Assembly: GCA_041567895.1 (NCBI GenBank)
Contig: JBFGAX010000020.1
Location: 1 to 41,143 of the forward strand
Source of the DNA: JABDOU01 sp041567895
GTDB taxonomy: Bacteria; Actinomycetota; Acidimicrobiia; Spongiisociales; SHLN01
DNA: 41,143 nt
Reading direction: 5' to 3'
This document shows positions 24,071 through 30,930 of this stretch, piece after piece. Both the position numbers and the translations under genes were made by a program. The notes under the pieces are model-generated. The model saw only the letters and a list, made by a program, of their open reading frames with translations, made no database searches and was not told the origin of the DNA. Within the stretch, counting starts at the first letter, position 1; every line of letters starts with the position of its first letter.

Positions 24071-25088
24071 GGATGACGGTCCGAACGCCTTCGCCATAAT
24101 CGGCGAGGGTCTGGAATGTAGCGTTTACAGCACTCTCTTCAAGCGGAACCTCGCTGGTCACGACATCGGCCAGATCGATTGATCCCTCCGCAGCCATGTC
24201 CAGCAACTCAGGTAGCTCGGTGAGCAGATGGTCTGCGACCCCGAGTATCTCAGCTTCTCGTCCGATGAGATCAGAAAACGCCGTGAAGTGAGTCGGCTGG
24301 CTGGATAGCCCGACCGCCATTGCCCTCCCGAACGGTTTGAGCACATCGATCGCCTGTCTCATGGTGATATGCGAGCCCGCCAGCTCCAGGGCGACGTCGG
24401 CGCCCCCGGCATCCAGTATTGCGGCGGATGCCTCGGGGCCACCGGTCACGGGAATGGCGCCGTGGCGCGCTGCAACATCGAGTTTGGCTGACGACAGATC
24501 GACTCCAAACACCTCGTCCGCTCCCATGGCCAGTGCGAGCTGGACGGCCGATTGCCCGAGGCCGCCAAGACCGAAGACGGCCACCGACTCGCCGGGCTTC
24601 AATCGGGAGCGGCGCAGCGCGTGGAACACCGTAGCGGTTGAGCACATCATTACAGCCGCATGCGCGATGTCGACCTCGGCGGGAATCGGCACGAGGTTGC
24701 GTGCAGGCGCCAATACGAGCTCGGCGTACCCACCATCGATCGAGTTGCCGAACATCTTTCCGTCGACACAGAACTGATCGTGATCGGACAGGCAGAAGGT
24801 GCACGTGCCGCAGCTGGTCTGATAGTGAACCCCGACCCGGTCTCCAACGGAGACGGTCGTCACCCCTGCGCCCACCGCTTCGACGACCCCTGCGATCTCA
24901 TGGCCGAGTGTTCTCGGAAGGGGAGGGAGCTTCGGGTCTCCTTGCCAGTAATGCACGTCCGAATGGCAAATACCGGCGGCTTGGACCCGAACGACCGTCT
25001 CACCTGAACCTGGATCGGGGGTTGGCATGTTCTCAGAGACCAGCGGTTGGAGTTGACCGACCAATCTCAAAGCTTTGAACGTGTTCAC
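24057..25088 (-). CDS. Zinc-dependent alcohol dehydrogenase, last gene of the BMC operon
   Basis: This 343-residue medium-chain dehydrogenase oxidises alcohols or reduces aldehydes with NAD(P)(H). Catalytic zinc ligands Cys41 (GICHSD) and His63/Glu64 (GHE) and the structural zinc Cys set 93, 96, 99 and 107 are intact. The Rossmann motif is GLGGLG with acidic Asp (FGVDLSS) at the end of the second strand, favouring NAD. It starts at GTG 25088, 46 bases after the last BMC-P gene on the same strand, so it probably belongs to the operon and could reduce acetaldehyde to ethanol to regenerate NAD for the aldehyde dehydrogenase. I see no targeting helix at either end. The last codons are copied in tandem downstream. 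Confidence 0.9.
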   Translation of the reverse strand: MNTFKALRLVGQLQPLVSENMPTPDPGSGETVVRVQAAGICHSDVHYWQGDPKLPPLPRTLGHEIAGVVEAVGAGVTTVSVGDRVGVHYQTSCGTCTFCLSDHDQFCVDGKMFGNSIDGGYAELVLAPARNLVPIPAEVDIAHAAVMMCSTATVFHALRRSRLKPGESVAVFGLGGLGQSAVQLALAMGADEVFGVDLSSAKLDVAARHGAIPVTGGPEASAAILDAGGADVALELAGSHITMRQAIDVLKPFGRAMAVGLSSQPTHFTAFSDLIGREAEILGVADHLLTELPELLDMAAEGSIDLADVVTSEVPLEESAVNATFQTLADYGEGVRTVIRPNS

Positions 25089-25134
25089 CGGGGGATCATA
25101 TGCCGGCTACATACCATCAGCGAGCACGATCGAG

Positions 25135-25401
25135 CTACGAATCAACCGGGTCGATGATTCCCACAACCATCGCCCGGATCGGCGCTGTTGTCTCGCCAAC
25201 GATCTGTCGGGCGCCGTTGCCCTCGTCCATGATCAATACGATTTCTCCAGGTCCGGCGTCGACGACATCTACCGCAATCACATAGTCGCCCGTCGCCTCG
25301 CCATCGGGAGTGATGTAGTCGCAAAACAACAGCCGCCGGTTGTCGAAAATCGGGGCGCTGATGGTGGACACGACTGTCCCGGAGACACGAGCGAGCTTCA
25401 C
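25135..25401 (-). CDS. BMC-P shell vertex protein (EutN/CcmL family), copy 3
   Basis: This 88-residue protein forms pentamers that cap the vertices of a microcompartment shell. It shows the EutN/CcmL beginning KLARVSGTVVST, the middle FCDYITPDGEATGDYVIAVD, the DAGPGEIVLIMDEGNGAR turn and the end APIRAMVVGIIDPVD. It starts with GTG 25401 and overlaps the previous BMC-P gene by four bases (GTGA), so translation is coupled. It is distinct in sequence from the other two copies, so the shell probably uses three vertex types or mixed pentamers. Confidence 0.92.
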   Translation of the reverse strand: MKLARVSGTVVSTISAPIFDNRRLLFCDYITPDGEATGDYVIAVDVVDAGPGEIVLIMDEGNGARQIVGETTAPIRAMVVGIIDPVDS

Positions 25402-25715
25402 GATCTACCGCCCCGGTCCTTCTGCGATGTCCCGGAAACCGGCAAGGGGTCGATCGCAAGCTGATCAACGATGCCGACGACGGCATGATCGATGGGGACA
25501 AAAGGTTCGGGCATGGCCTGGGCGGCTTCCCGGGAGCCGACGAAGTAGACCAGTTCTCCAGGGCCCGCCATCGCCACGGCGTCAGCGGCAATCACCGGCA
25601 TCCCCGAGGGTTTGAGGTCTCGCGTCAACGGCTGAATGATGAGGAACTTGATCCCATCCAGCCCTGGCGTTCGCTCCGTTGCCACCAGCGTGCCGATCAC
25701 GGTTGCAAGATGCAT
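25398..25715 (-). CDS. BMC-P shell vertex protein (EutN/CcmL family), copy 2
   Basis: A 105-residue vertex protein with MHLATVIGTLVATERTPGL, LKFLI-like core (IKFLIIQPLTRD), VIAADAVAMAGPGELVYFVG and the terminal strand IDHAVVGIVDQL. It carries about 15 extra polar residues at the C-terminus (PVSGTSQKDRGGRS) compared with copies 1 and 3. Its ATG overlaps the BMC-T stop by one base (TGATG), and its end overlaps the next start by four. Confidence 0.92.
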   Translation of the reverse strand: MHLATVIGTLVATERTPGLDGIKFLIIQPLTRDLKPSGMPVIAADAVAMAGPGELVYFVGSREAAQAMPEPFVPIDHAVVGIVDQLAIDPLPVSGTSQKDRGGRS

Positions 25716-26287
25716 CAGGAGCCCGGGATCCGTGCGAAAAAGCGGCCGTTGGCGGCGAGGTTGCTGTTCATCTCGGCGTGCAGTTGCGCAATGACTCTCG
25801 CTCCGATGACGCGCGTGCCAGCCCGTACGTTTCCGAGTTCGACTGCAGCCTCCACGTCAACCACCGGACCTCCGAACAACAGGTAAGCCTTACCTCCGAG
25901 ATCGTCGGCGAGCACGAGCTCTCGAAGTGTGACCGCCGCCCCCTTGAGTCCAGCGTCAGCGGCGATCAGGGCGGCAGCCACCGTGCGGGTCTCTATGACA
26001 CCGAGCGCCTCGCCTCCCCCGGATGTTCGAGCACCGTTGACTGCGGCGGTCAGCTGCGGGTGAGGATCCGGCAGGAAGACTCGATCGACCACGTGTTCGG
26101 AGCCGATCAGATCAGCTGCGTCGATGGCTTCTTCGAGCTCGCCGACGGCTCCGTCAAGCAGGAGCAGGTAGTGGCCAGGATGAACCGTGCCCGCAAGGAG
26201 AACGTCGATCCGGGCCCGCTTCACCATGGCATCTCCCGCCTCGATGCCTGCTGCGATGGATTCGAATTCGAGCAGCGCCAGAGCCAT
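25715..26287 (-). CDS. BMC-T shell protein (tandem BMC domains), copy 2
   Basis: The 190-residue protein has two BMC folds in tandem and should form pseudohexameric trimers in shell facets. Domain 1 starts MALALLEFESIAAGIEAGDAM; domain 2 starts ALGVIETRTVAAALIAADAG, each followed by the beta-rich part and the RVIGARVI-type final helix. The open frame extends to 26326, but that would overlap the aldehyde dehydrogenase gene; ATG 26287, ten bases after that stop, matches the family start. The two domains differ from those of the other BMC-T, so this is not a recent duplicate. Confidence 0.9.
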   Translation of the reverse strand: MALALLEFESIAAGIEAGDAMVKRARIDVLLAGTVHPGHYLLLLDGAVGELEEAIDAADLIGSEHVVDRVFLPDPHPQLTAAVNGARTSGGGEALGVIETRTVAAALIAADAGLKGAAVTLRELVLADDLGGKAYLLFGGPVVDVEAAVELGNVRAGTRVIGARVIAQLHAEMNSNLAANGRFFARIPGS

Positions 26288-26297
26288 CAGGTGGTCA

Positions 26298-27758
26298 TTA
26301 CACGATCCGCAATGCGCCAACCACACTCACGCGTCGCGGGCGTGAGAAGGTGCGGGGCCGCGTGAGGCCGTCGCCGCTGGGGCTGGCGATCGAAAACGAT
26401 GAATATCCCTCGCCGCCCTGACCAAGGCCTGCGTAGAAGGGGCCGTTGGCGACGAAGATCGAGCAATTCATGGCCTTCGCCATGTCGGTGATCGCGTCAA
26501 CGTTGGTCGAATGAATGCCGGCGGTGTGGCGGAAGCCATGTTCAGCCTTGAAGGCGAGATCGATCGCAGCGGCCACGTGCGGCACTCTCGTCACGGGAAA
26601 CACCGGCATCATCTGTTCGGTCCACACCAGGTTGTGATCGTTTGGTACATCGGCGACTGCAAGGCGAACAGAATCGTCGACGTGAATGCCGATCTCGCTG
26701 AGAATCACCGACGCATTCTTTCCGATGAAGGCCGGGTTGATCGCTCCCGGCTTGTTAGGCGGTCCCATCTCCCGAAAGATGACACGTTCGAGCCGGACCA
26801 ACTCGTGTTGTTTGAGCAGATAGGCGCCGTTGTTTTCCATCGCGCGCAACAGGCGATCTGCCACGGCGTCGACAACAATGGCCTCCTTCTCGTCCGTGCA
26901 GATCACGTTGTTGTCGAATGAGGCCCCTGCAACAATCGATTGCGCCGCCTTGTCTATATCTGCTGTTTCATCGACAACGACGGGAGGATTGCCAGGTCCT
27001 GCCGTCACGGCCCGCTTGCCGGCCTGCAGCGCCTCCTTGACAACACCGGGGCCTCCCGTCACGAGCAGGACGCGGATGTCGGGGTGCGCCATCAGCGCCT
27101 TGGCCGAGTCGAGTGTCGGAGTTGCGACTGCAGTGATCAGGTTTTCGGGGCCGCCGGCGCGCCTGATGACCCGATTCAGGAGCCGGATGTTTTCGGCGGA
27201 TGTCTTTCTGGCGTTCGGGTGGACGTTGAAAACCACGGCATTGCCTGCTGACAGAATGGATATCGAGTTATTGATGATCGTGGACGTTGGATTGGTGGTT
27301 GGAGTGATGGCGCCAACGAGGCCGACCGGCGCCCACTCCGTGACGGCCATCCCATCGTCGCCGGTGACGGCCACGGGCTCGAGATCTTCCGGACCCGGGG
27401 TTCTCGTCGCAACCAGGAGGTTCTTCTTGATCTTGTCTTCGTAGCGGCCGAGGCCGGTCTCGGTGTGAGCCAGTCGAGCCAGGTTTTCGGCCTCGGCGAC
27501 CATCGAAGCTCGGATGGCGTCGACGATGTTGTGGCGAACCTTCAAGCCTTCAGTCGAAAACGCCGTTTGAGCGGTTCTGGCGTGTGCCACCGCCTCGTCG
27601 ATCGTTGCGAAGATCCCGTCACCGGTCTCGACTTCTGACTCGAGTTCAGCCTGAGCCGTGAGCGTTGATGCCGGCGCGTCTCCTCGTGGAACCTCGCTCA
27701 GACGCGCCTGAACGCGCGAGATGATGTCCTGAATGTCGGTCTCGGACAGCTCGTTCAT
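26298..27758 (-). CDS. CoA-acylating aldehyde dehydrogenase (PduP/EutE type) of the BMC
   Basis: This 486-residue enzyme converts an aldehyde, NAD and CoA to acyl-CoA and NADH; in this locus the substrate is probably acetaldehyde from DeoC. It shows GAITPTTNPTST, LVTGGPGVVKEAL, the catalytic Cys287 in NNVICTDEK, and the C-terminal segment GFRHTAGIHSTN, all typical of PduP/EutE enzymes. The first 20 residues (ETDIQDIISRVQARL) form an amphipathic helix followed by a Pro/Ala linker, the standard encapsulation peptide that directs cargo into a microcompartment. The gene starts six bases after a BMC-P stop and precedes a BMC-T. Confidence 0.95.
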   Translation of the reverse strand: MNELSETDIQDIISRVQARLSEVPRGDAPASTLTAQAELESEVETGDGIFATIDEAVAHARTAQTAFSTEGLKVRHNIVDAIRASMVAEAENLARLAHTETGLGRYEDKIKKNLLVATRTPGPEDLEPVAVTGDDGMAVTEWAPVGLVGAITPTTNPTSTIINNSISILSAGNAVVFNVHPNARKTSAENIRLLNRVIRRAGGPENLITAVATPTLDSAKALMAHPDIRVLLVTGGPGVVKEALQAGKRAVTAGPGNPPVVVDETADIDKAAQSIVAGASFDNNVICTDEKEAIVVDAVADRLLRAMENNGAYLLKQHELVRLERVIFREMGPPNKPGAINPAFIGKNASVILSEIGIHVDDSVRLAVADVPNDHNLVWTEQMMPVFPVTRVPHVAAAIDLAFKAEHGFRHTAGIHSTNVDAITDMAKAMNCSIFVANGPFYAGLGQGGEGYSSFSIASPSGDGLTRPRTFSRPRRVSVVGALRIV

Positions 27759-27764
27759 GGTGTC

Positions 27765-28055
27765 TCATGCATTCGTGAAATGCTCCTTGCCTCCGACTTC
27801 CCATGAATCGACGATCGCCATGACGACGGCGTCGCAGGGCCGTTCGTGGGTGAACTCGGTTTGTCGAGCCGAACTTCCACTCGCGTACATCACGACTTCG
27901 CCGACGCCTGCACCGACCGCGTCGGCCGCCACGACGTAGCCGCCGGTTTCTTTGTTGTCCGTGTTGAGCTGGGAGAGAAGCAGAAATTTCAATCCCTCGA
28001 GACGCGGCTCTTTACGGCTGGCGACCACCGTGCCGGTGACTCGCGCTAACTGCAT
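27765..28055 (-). CDS. BMC-P shell vertex protein (EutN/CcmL family), copy 1
   Basis: The 96-residue vertex protein has the most canonical sequence of the three: MQLARVTGTVVASRKEPRL, GLKFLLLSQLN, YVVAADAVGAGVGEVVMYASGSSAR and AVVMAIVDSWE. It lies between BMC-H and the aldehyde dehydrogenase, 38 bases after BMC-H, with AGGAA upstream of ATG 28055. Confidence 0.94.
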   Translation of the reverse strand: MQLARVTGTVVASRKEPRLEGLKFLLLSQLNTDNKETGGYVVAADAVGAGVGEVVMYASGSSARQTEFTHERPCDAVVMAIVDSWEVGGKEHFTNA

Positions 28056-28093
28056 GACGGTTCCTATCTGTTGGCCCGGTGTTGCGGGAACTA

Positions 28094-28384
28094 CTACTTC
28101 TTGGCGTCGACGCCTCCCAGTGGCAGGATCGCGTCGATGCTCTCGTGCGGGCGGGCGATCACGTGATGGGCAACGACCTCACCGACGCGTTCTGCGCCAC
28201 GTACGCCGGCGTCGACCGCGGCTTTTACGGCGGCAACATCACCGCGAATGACAGCCGTCACATAGCCGCCGCCGGTCTCTTCATAGGAAACCAGCTCGAC
28301 TTTGGCTGCCTTCACCATGGCGTCGGCGGCTTCAACCATCGCCGGAAAACTCCGGGCTTCAATCATTCCCAAGGCATCTGCCAT
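28094..28384 (-). CDS. BMC-H hexameric shell protein
   Basis: This 96-residue single-domain BMC protein is expected to be the main facet tile of the shell. It reads ADALGMIEARSFPAMVEAADAM, KAAKVELVSYEETGGGYVTA and VIRGDVAAVKAAVDAG, ending in a short polar tail. The pore loop corresponding to KIGSG of PduA is ETGGG here, so the central pore is lined by Gly and lacks the usual Ser. It is the only BMC-H in the locus. AAAGGAG lies eight bases before ATG 28384. Confidence 0.96.
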   Translation of the reverse strand: MADALGMIEARSFPAMVEAADAMVKAAKVELVSYEETGGGYVTAVIRGDVAAVKAAVDAGVRGAERVGEVVAHHVIARPHESIDAILPLGGVDAKK

Positions 28385-28408
28385 GTCGGGTGCTCCTTTA
28401 TCTCGGAT

Positions 28409-29035
28409 CTATTTCTGAACTCGGCCTTTGATTCCTTCCAGCGCGGACACCGCCGCCTGCCATCCGACGTCGATGTCGGCCTCCTCGCCGCCCAGGTACA
28501 CGCGCCCAACGGCTCCAAAGGCCCGAACCTCTAGGACGTTGATGTTTGCGGCCTTTTCGGCCTCGTTGGCCGCGAGCGCAGCGTATGCAGCCGGCAGGCA
28601 TTCGAGTACGTAAAGCGTCTGGCCTGGGGTGATCATCTGCCCGTGCCGCATCCGGTTGATGAGCTGGGCTTGATGGTCGTCGATGTTTCGCACGATCTGG
28701 CTGGACAGAATCTCAGGTTTGAGGCGGTCGGATTCTTTCAGTTCGATCGCTTCGAGGATGGCCGCCCCGGCGCCGCGGGTCTCTGCCTGGTCAGGAGAAT
28801 GAATTTCGAGCAGGCCGAAAACCCGCTCAACAATCTGCATTCCGGGCTTTACCTCGTTCGACTTGAGCGCAACGTCGGTGAGCCGATTGATCTCGATGCC
28901 GGGAGAGATCTCGACAAACAGTGCTGCCTCGTATGCCAGCGGCAGGAATCCGGAGGCGGTGGTGCCGATGAAAGCCGCGTACTGGGGCTGGAGGCTGTCG
29001 AGAAAGACAAAGGACCGCAACTCAATATTGCTCAT
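28409..29035 (-). CDS. BMC-T shell protein (tandem BMC domains), copy 1
   Basis: This 208-residue protein has two BMC domains and should form trimers with a large central pore. The N-terminal domain begins IELRSFVFLDSLQPQYAAF and the second begins with the segment HGQMITPGQTLYVLECLPAA, ending NVLEVRAFGAVGRVYLGG. The style recalls the BMC-T of actinobacterial RMM compartments as I remember it (for example ELRSFIFID and NEAEKAA segments). ATG 29035 has AGGAGG nine bases upstream; the deoC stop lies 14 bases inside this gene. A longer start at 29062 is less likely. Confidence 0.92.
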   Translation of the reverse strand: MSNIELRSFVFLDSLQPQYAAFIGTTASGFLPLAYEAALFVEISPGIEINRLTDVALKSNEVKPGMQIVERVFGLLEIHSPDQAETRGAGAAILEAIELKESDRLKPEILSSQIVRNIDDHQAQLINRMRHGQMITPGQTLYVLECLPAAYAALAANEAEKAANINVLEVRAFGAVGRVYLGGEEADIDVGWQAAVSALEGIKGRVQK

Positions 29036-29885
29036 TGGACGTACCTCCTGTAACGATGGCAATCCCGGCGGAGGCCCCGATTCGAGAGGCTCCGGCGGCG
29101 ATCATTTCTTCCGCGTCTTCGCGGCTTCGTACTCCGCCCGATGCCTTGATGCCCATCTTTGGACCGATGGTCTCGCGCATGAGCAATACATCGTGGACGG
29201 TGGCACCTCCTCCAGCAAAACCTGTTGATGTTTTGACGAAGTCGGCCTTCGCAAGTCGAGCCAGATGCGATGCCATCACCTTTTCCTCATCCGTCAGGAG
29301 GGAGGTTTCGATGATGACCTTGTTGATGGCGCCGACTTCGTGACACGCATCTGACACTTTGGCTATGTCTTTGCGCACGACGTCGTGTTGGCCGGATTTG
29401 AGAGCTCCGATATTGATGACCATGTCGATTTCCCGGGCTCCGTCGCGCAGCACGCGTCTGGTTTCGAGCGCCTTGATGTCAGATGTCGTTGCGCCGAACG
29501 GAAATCCGACAACGGATGCGACCTTGACTCCGGTGCCCTTGAGGTTTTCGGCTGACCGCTTCACCCAGGCGGGATTGACACACACGCTGGCGAAGCCATA
29601 TTCAGCCGCTTCCGCGCAGAGCTTGTCGATGTCGTCGGCTGTCGCATCCGGCTTGAGCAGGGTGTGGTCGATGTATTTGGCGAGATCGAGGGGTACATCG
29701 GCTCCCTCACCGTGGTAGCTGACCCGGTCGGCTCCGTTTGCGACGACGCTGCGAACCTTTTCCGGACTGTGAGCTGCACATGATCCATGGCAGTCGGCGC
29801 ACGGATCGGCCTTGCCCAGCGTCGACAGAACTTCCCGGGTGATCGCCTCGATCAAGGCCTCGTTGTTCGTCGCGCCCGCACTCAT
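29022..29885 (-). CDS. deoC: Deoxyribose-phosphate aldolase with BMC targeting extension
   Basis: This class I aldolase cleaves 2-deoxyribose 5-phosphate to glyceraldehyde 3-phosphate and acetaldehyde, here probably inside the compartment. The catalytic domain (from about residue 65) has KYIDHTLLKPDAT, VCVNPAWV, REIDMVINIGALKSG with Asp154, the Schiff-base Lys218 in FVKTSTGF, and Lys247 in GIKASGG. Residues 7-24 form an amphipathic encapsulation helix (NEALIEAITREVLSTLG). A linker follows with Cys29, Cys32, Cys36 and His33/His39, an unusual metal-binding-like cluster. The start ATG 29885 overlaps the rpiB stop by four bases (ATGA); the longer frame to 30104 overlaps rpiB and is rejected. The total length, 287 residues, exceeds normal DeoC by the extension. 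Confidence 0.95.
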   Translation of the reverse strand: MSAGATNNEALIEAITREVLSTLGKADPCADCHGSCAAHSPEKVRSVVANGADRVSYHGEGADVPLDLAKYIDHTLLKPDATADDIDKLCAEAAEYGFASVCVNPAWVKRSAENLKGTGVKVASVVGFPFGATTSDIKALETRRVLRDGAREIDMVINIGALKSGQHDVVRKDIAKVSDACHEVGAINKVIIETSLLTDEEKVMASHLARLAKADFVKTSTGFAGGGATVHDVLLMRETIGPKMGIKASGGVRSREDAEEMIAAGASRIGASAGIAIVTGGTSNEQY

Positions 29886-30490
29886 GTTCGGGTCGTGCCG
29901 ATCGCCGACGCGCCTGCGTACCGGTGCTCGATAGCATTGATCTTCTCTACGCGATCGGCGTGTCTCCCCGGTCCCCACGGGGTCTCGAGCCAGGTCTCCA
30001 CGATCTGCTGGGCGAGGGAAGGGCCGATGAGGCCAGCCCCGAGCGTGAGGACGTTGGCGTGATTGTGCTCCCGGCTGTTGCGAGCGCTGGAGATGTCGTA
30101 ACACAGTGCAGCCCTCACCCCGGGCACCTTGTTGGCGACCATGGCAGAGCCGATGCCTGCCCCGTCGATGATGATTCCCGACGCGGCCTCACCCGACGCA
30201 ACCCGGGCCGCAACGGCGTGAGCGAAGTCCGGGTAATCGACCGATTCGGTGGAGTCGGTTCCGCAATCGATCACCTTGTGACCTGACTCGCGCAGGCGGA
30301 AAGCAATCCGTTCTTTGAGGGGATAGCCACCGTGGTCGGCACCCACTGCGATCGCGCCGGTTTCCGCGTGCGAAGGGTTGAGCGAAGCGGGCGGGGGAGA
30401 GGGTGTCGCGGTGAGGTCTGGATTTGACCCTGCGTAACCGGCCACAACCTGGCGGACGACGTCTCTGATTTCGGCTTCGGATGGTGCCAT
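29882..30490 (-). CDS. rpiB: Ribose-5-phosphate isomerase B-like protein with BMC targeting extension
   Basis: This 202-residue RpiB-family enzyme is expected to interconvert aldose and ketose sugar phosphates. After a targeting helix (residues 3-19, SEAEIRDVVRQVVAGYA) and a Pro-rich linker, the catalytic domain starts at about residue 46: GADHGG (Asp52, His53), GTDSTESVDYPDFA, GIIIDGAGIGSAMVANKVPG and NSREHNHANV (His142). E. coli RpiB uses Cys66 as base; the aligned residue here is Asp109. The activity may therefore be changed or use Asp as base, as in LacA-like relatives. The ATG at 30490 is preferred; a GTG at 30559 overlapping the regulator stop by four bases would add 23 Arg-rich residues in front of the targeting helix. 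Confidence 0.9.
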   Translation of the reverse strand: MAPSEAEIRDVVRQVVAGYAGSNPDLTATPSPPPASLNPSHAETGAIAVGADHGGYPLKERIAFRLRESGHKVIDCGTDSTESVDYPDFAHAVAARVASGEAASGIIIDGAGIGSAMVANKVPGVRAALCYDISSARNSREHNHANVLTLGAGLIGPSLAQQIVETWLETPWGPGRHADRVEKINAIEHRYAGASAIGTTRT

Positions 30491-30553
30491 CGCGGGCGAC
30501 TTTACTGATCTGCGATTCGGCCGCCGATGCTCATTATTCGCGAGAATTCGGCG

Positions 30554-30578
30554 CCTCACGTCGGTCTCCGACGTGAGG
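30554..30578 (-). terminator. Perfect hairpin between the BMC regulator and rpiB
   Basis: Eleven-base arms (CCTCACGTCGG and CCGACGTGAGG) flank three bases and include the regulator stop codon. With no T-tract, it is likely an attenuator or RNA-processing site that lets the regulator and the enzyme-shell genes be made in different amounts. Confidence 0.65.
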
Positions 30579-30930
30579 ACGGAAGTGGACGGTGGTGCGG
30601 ACGTCGATCGACTTCCTTGGGTGCGAATCCACCGTCTCCCGTGCCGGCATAGGCGGCGGCAGGGTCGTAGGCGAGGCGCATGAGCTGTCGCATTGGGGAG
30701 GCGAGGGGGCTGTTGGGATCGATGGCGACGGTGCGAGATCGGCCGACACGCTGTTCGATGATGAGACCCGTTTCCAGGAGGCGGTTCACCTCGCGCATAA
30801 CGGTGGTTTGATCTACGTCGATCGCTCTAGCCAGATCCGAGAGGGTGCGAGGGCGGCTCGTCGCAAAGAACAGCTCTATCAGGAGTTCCTGTTGGGTCTC
30901 GGTTCGCAATATCGGAAGGATATTCTGCAT
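30556..30930 (-). CDS. Winged-helix transcriptional regulator of the BMC operon
   Basis: This 124-residue DNA-binding protein has an N-terminal winged helix: helices ELLIELFFATSRPRTLSDLA, the recognition part VDQTTVMREVNRLLETGL, then a wing (IEQRVGRSRTVAIDPN). It resembles the small ArsR/MarR-like regulators that often precede nucleotidyltransferase domains, without the latter. The C-terminal 35 residues are basic and Pro/Arg-rich, probably disordered. It is the first gene of the BMC operon, 65 bases before rpiB, and its start codon lies inside a palindrome, so it likely controls itself and the compartment. The effector is unknown; a sugar phosphate or deoxynucleoside is plausible. Confidence 0.82.
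   Translation of the reverse strand: MQNILPILRTETQQELLIELFFATSRPRTLSDLARAIDVDQTTVMREVNRLLETGLIIEQRVGRSRTVAIDPNSPLASPMRQLMRLAYDPAAAYAGTGDGGFAPKEVDRRPHHRPLPSSRRRPT

Larger units (their letters stand above)
24057..30930 (-). other. SPU-like bacterial microcompartment operon
   Basis: Eleven genes in one direction, most overlapping or a few bases apart, encode a regulator, three core enzymes (RpiB, DeoC, CoA-acylating aldehyde dehydrogenase), six shell proteins (one BMC-H, two BMC-T, three BMC-P) and an alcohol dehydrogenase. The DeoC plus RpiB combination defines the sugar-phosphate-utilising class in BMC surveys. All three core enzymes carry a short amphipathic N-terminal helix of the encapsulation type. 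Confidence 0.88.

Noticed and set aside
29886..30104. Longer deoC start adding 73 residues
   Set aside because: The extension is Arg-rich, overlaps rpiB throughout and precedes a perfectly placed ATGA overlap start with the targeting helix.
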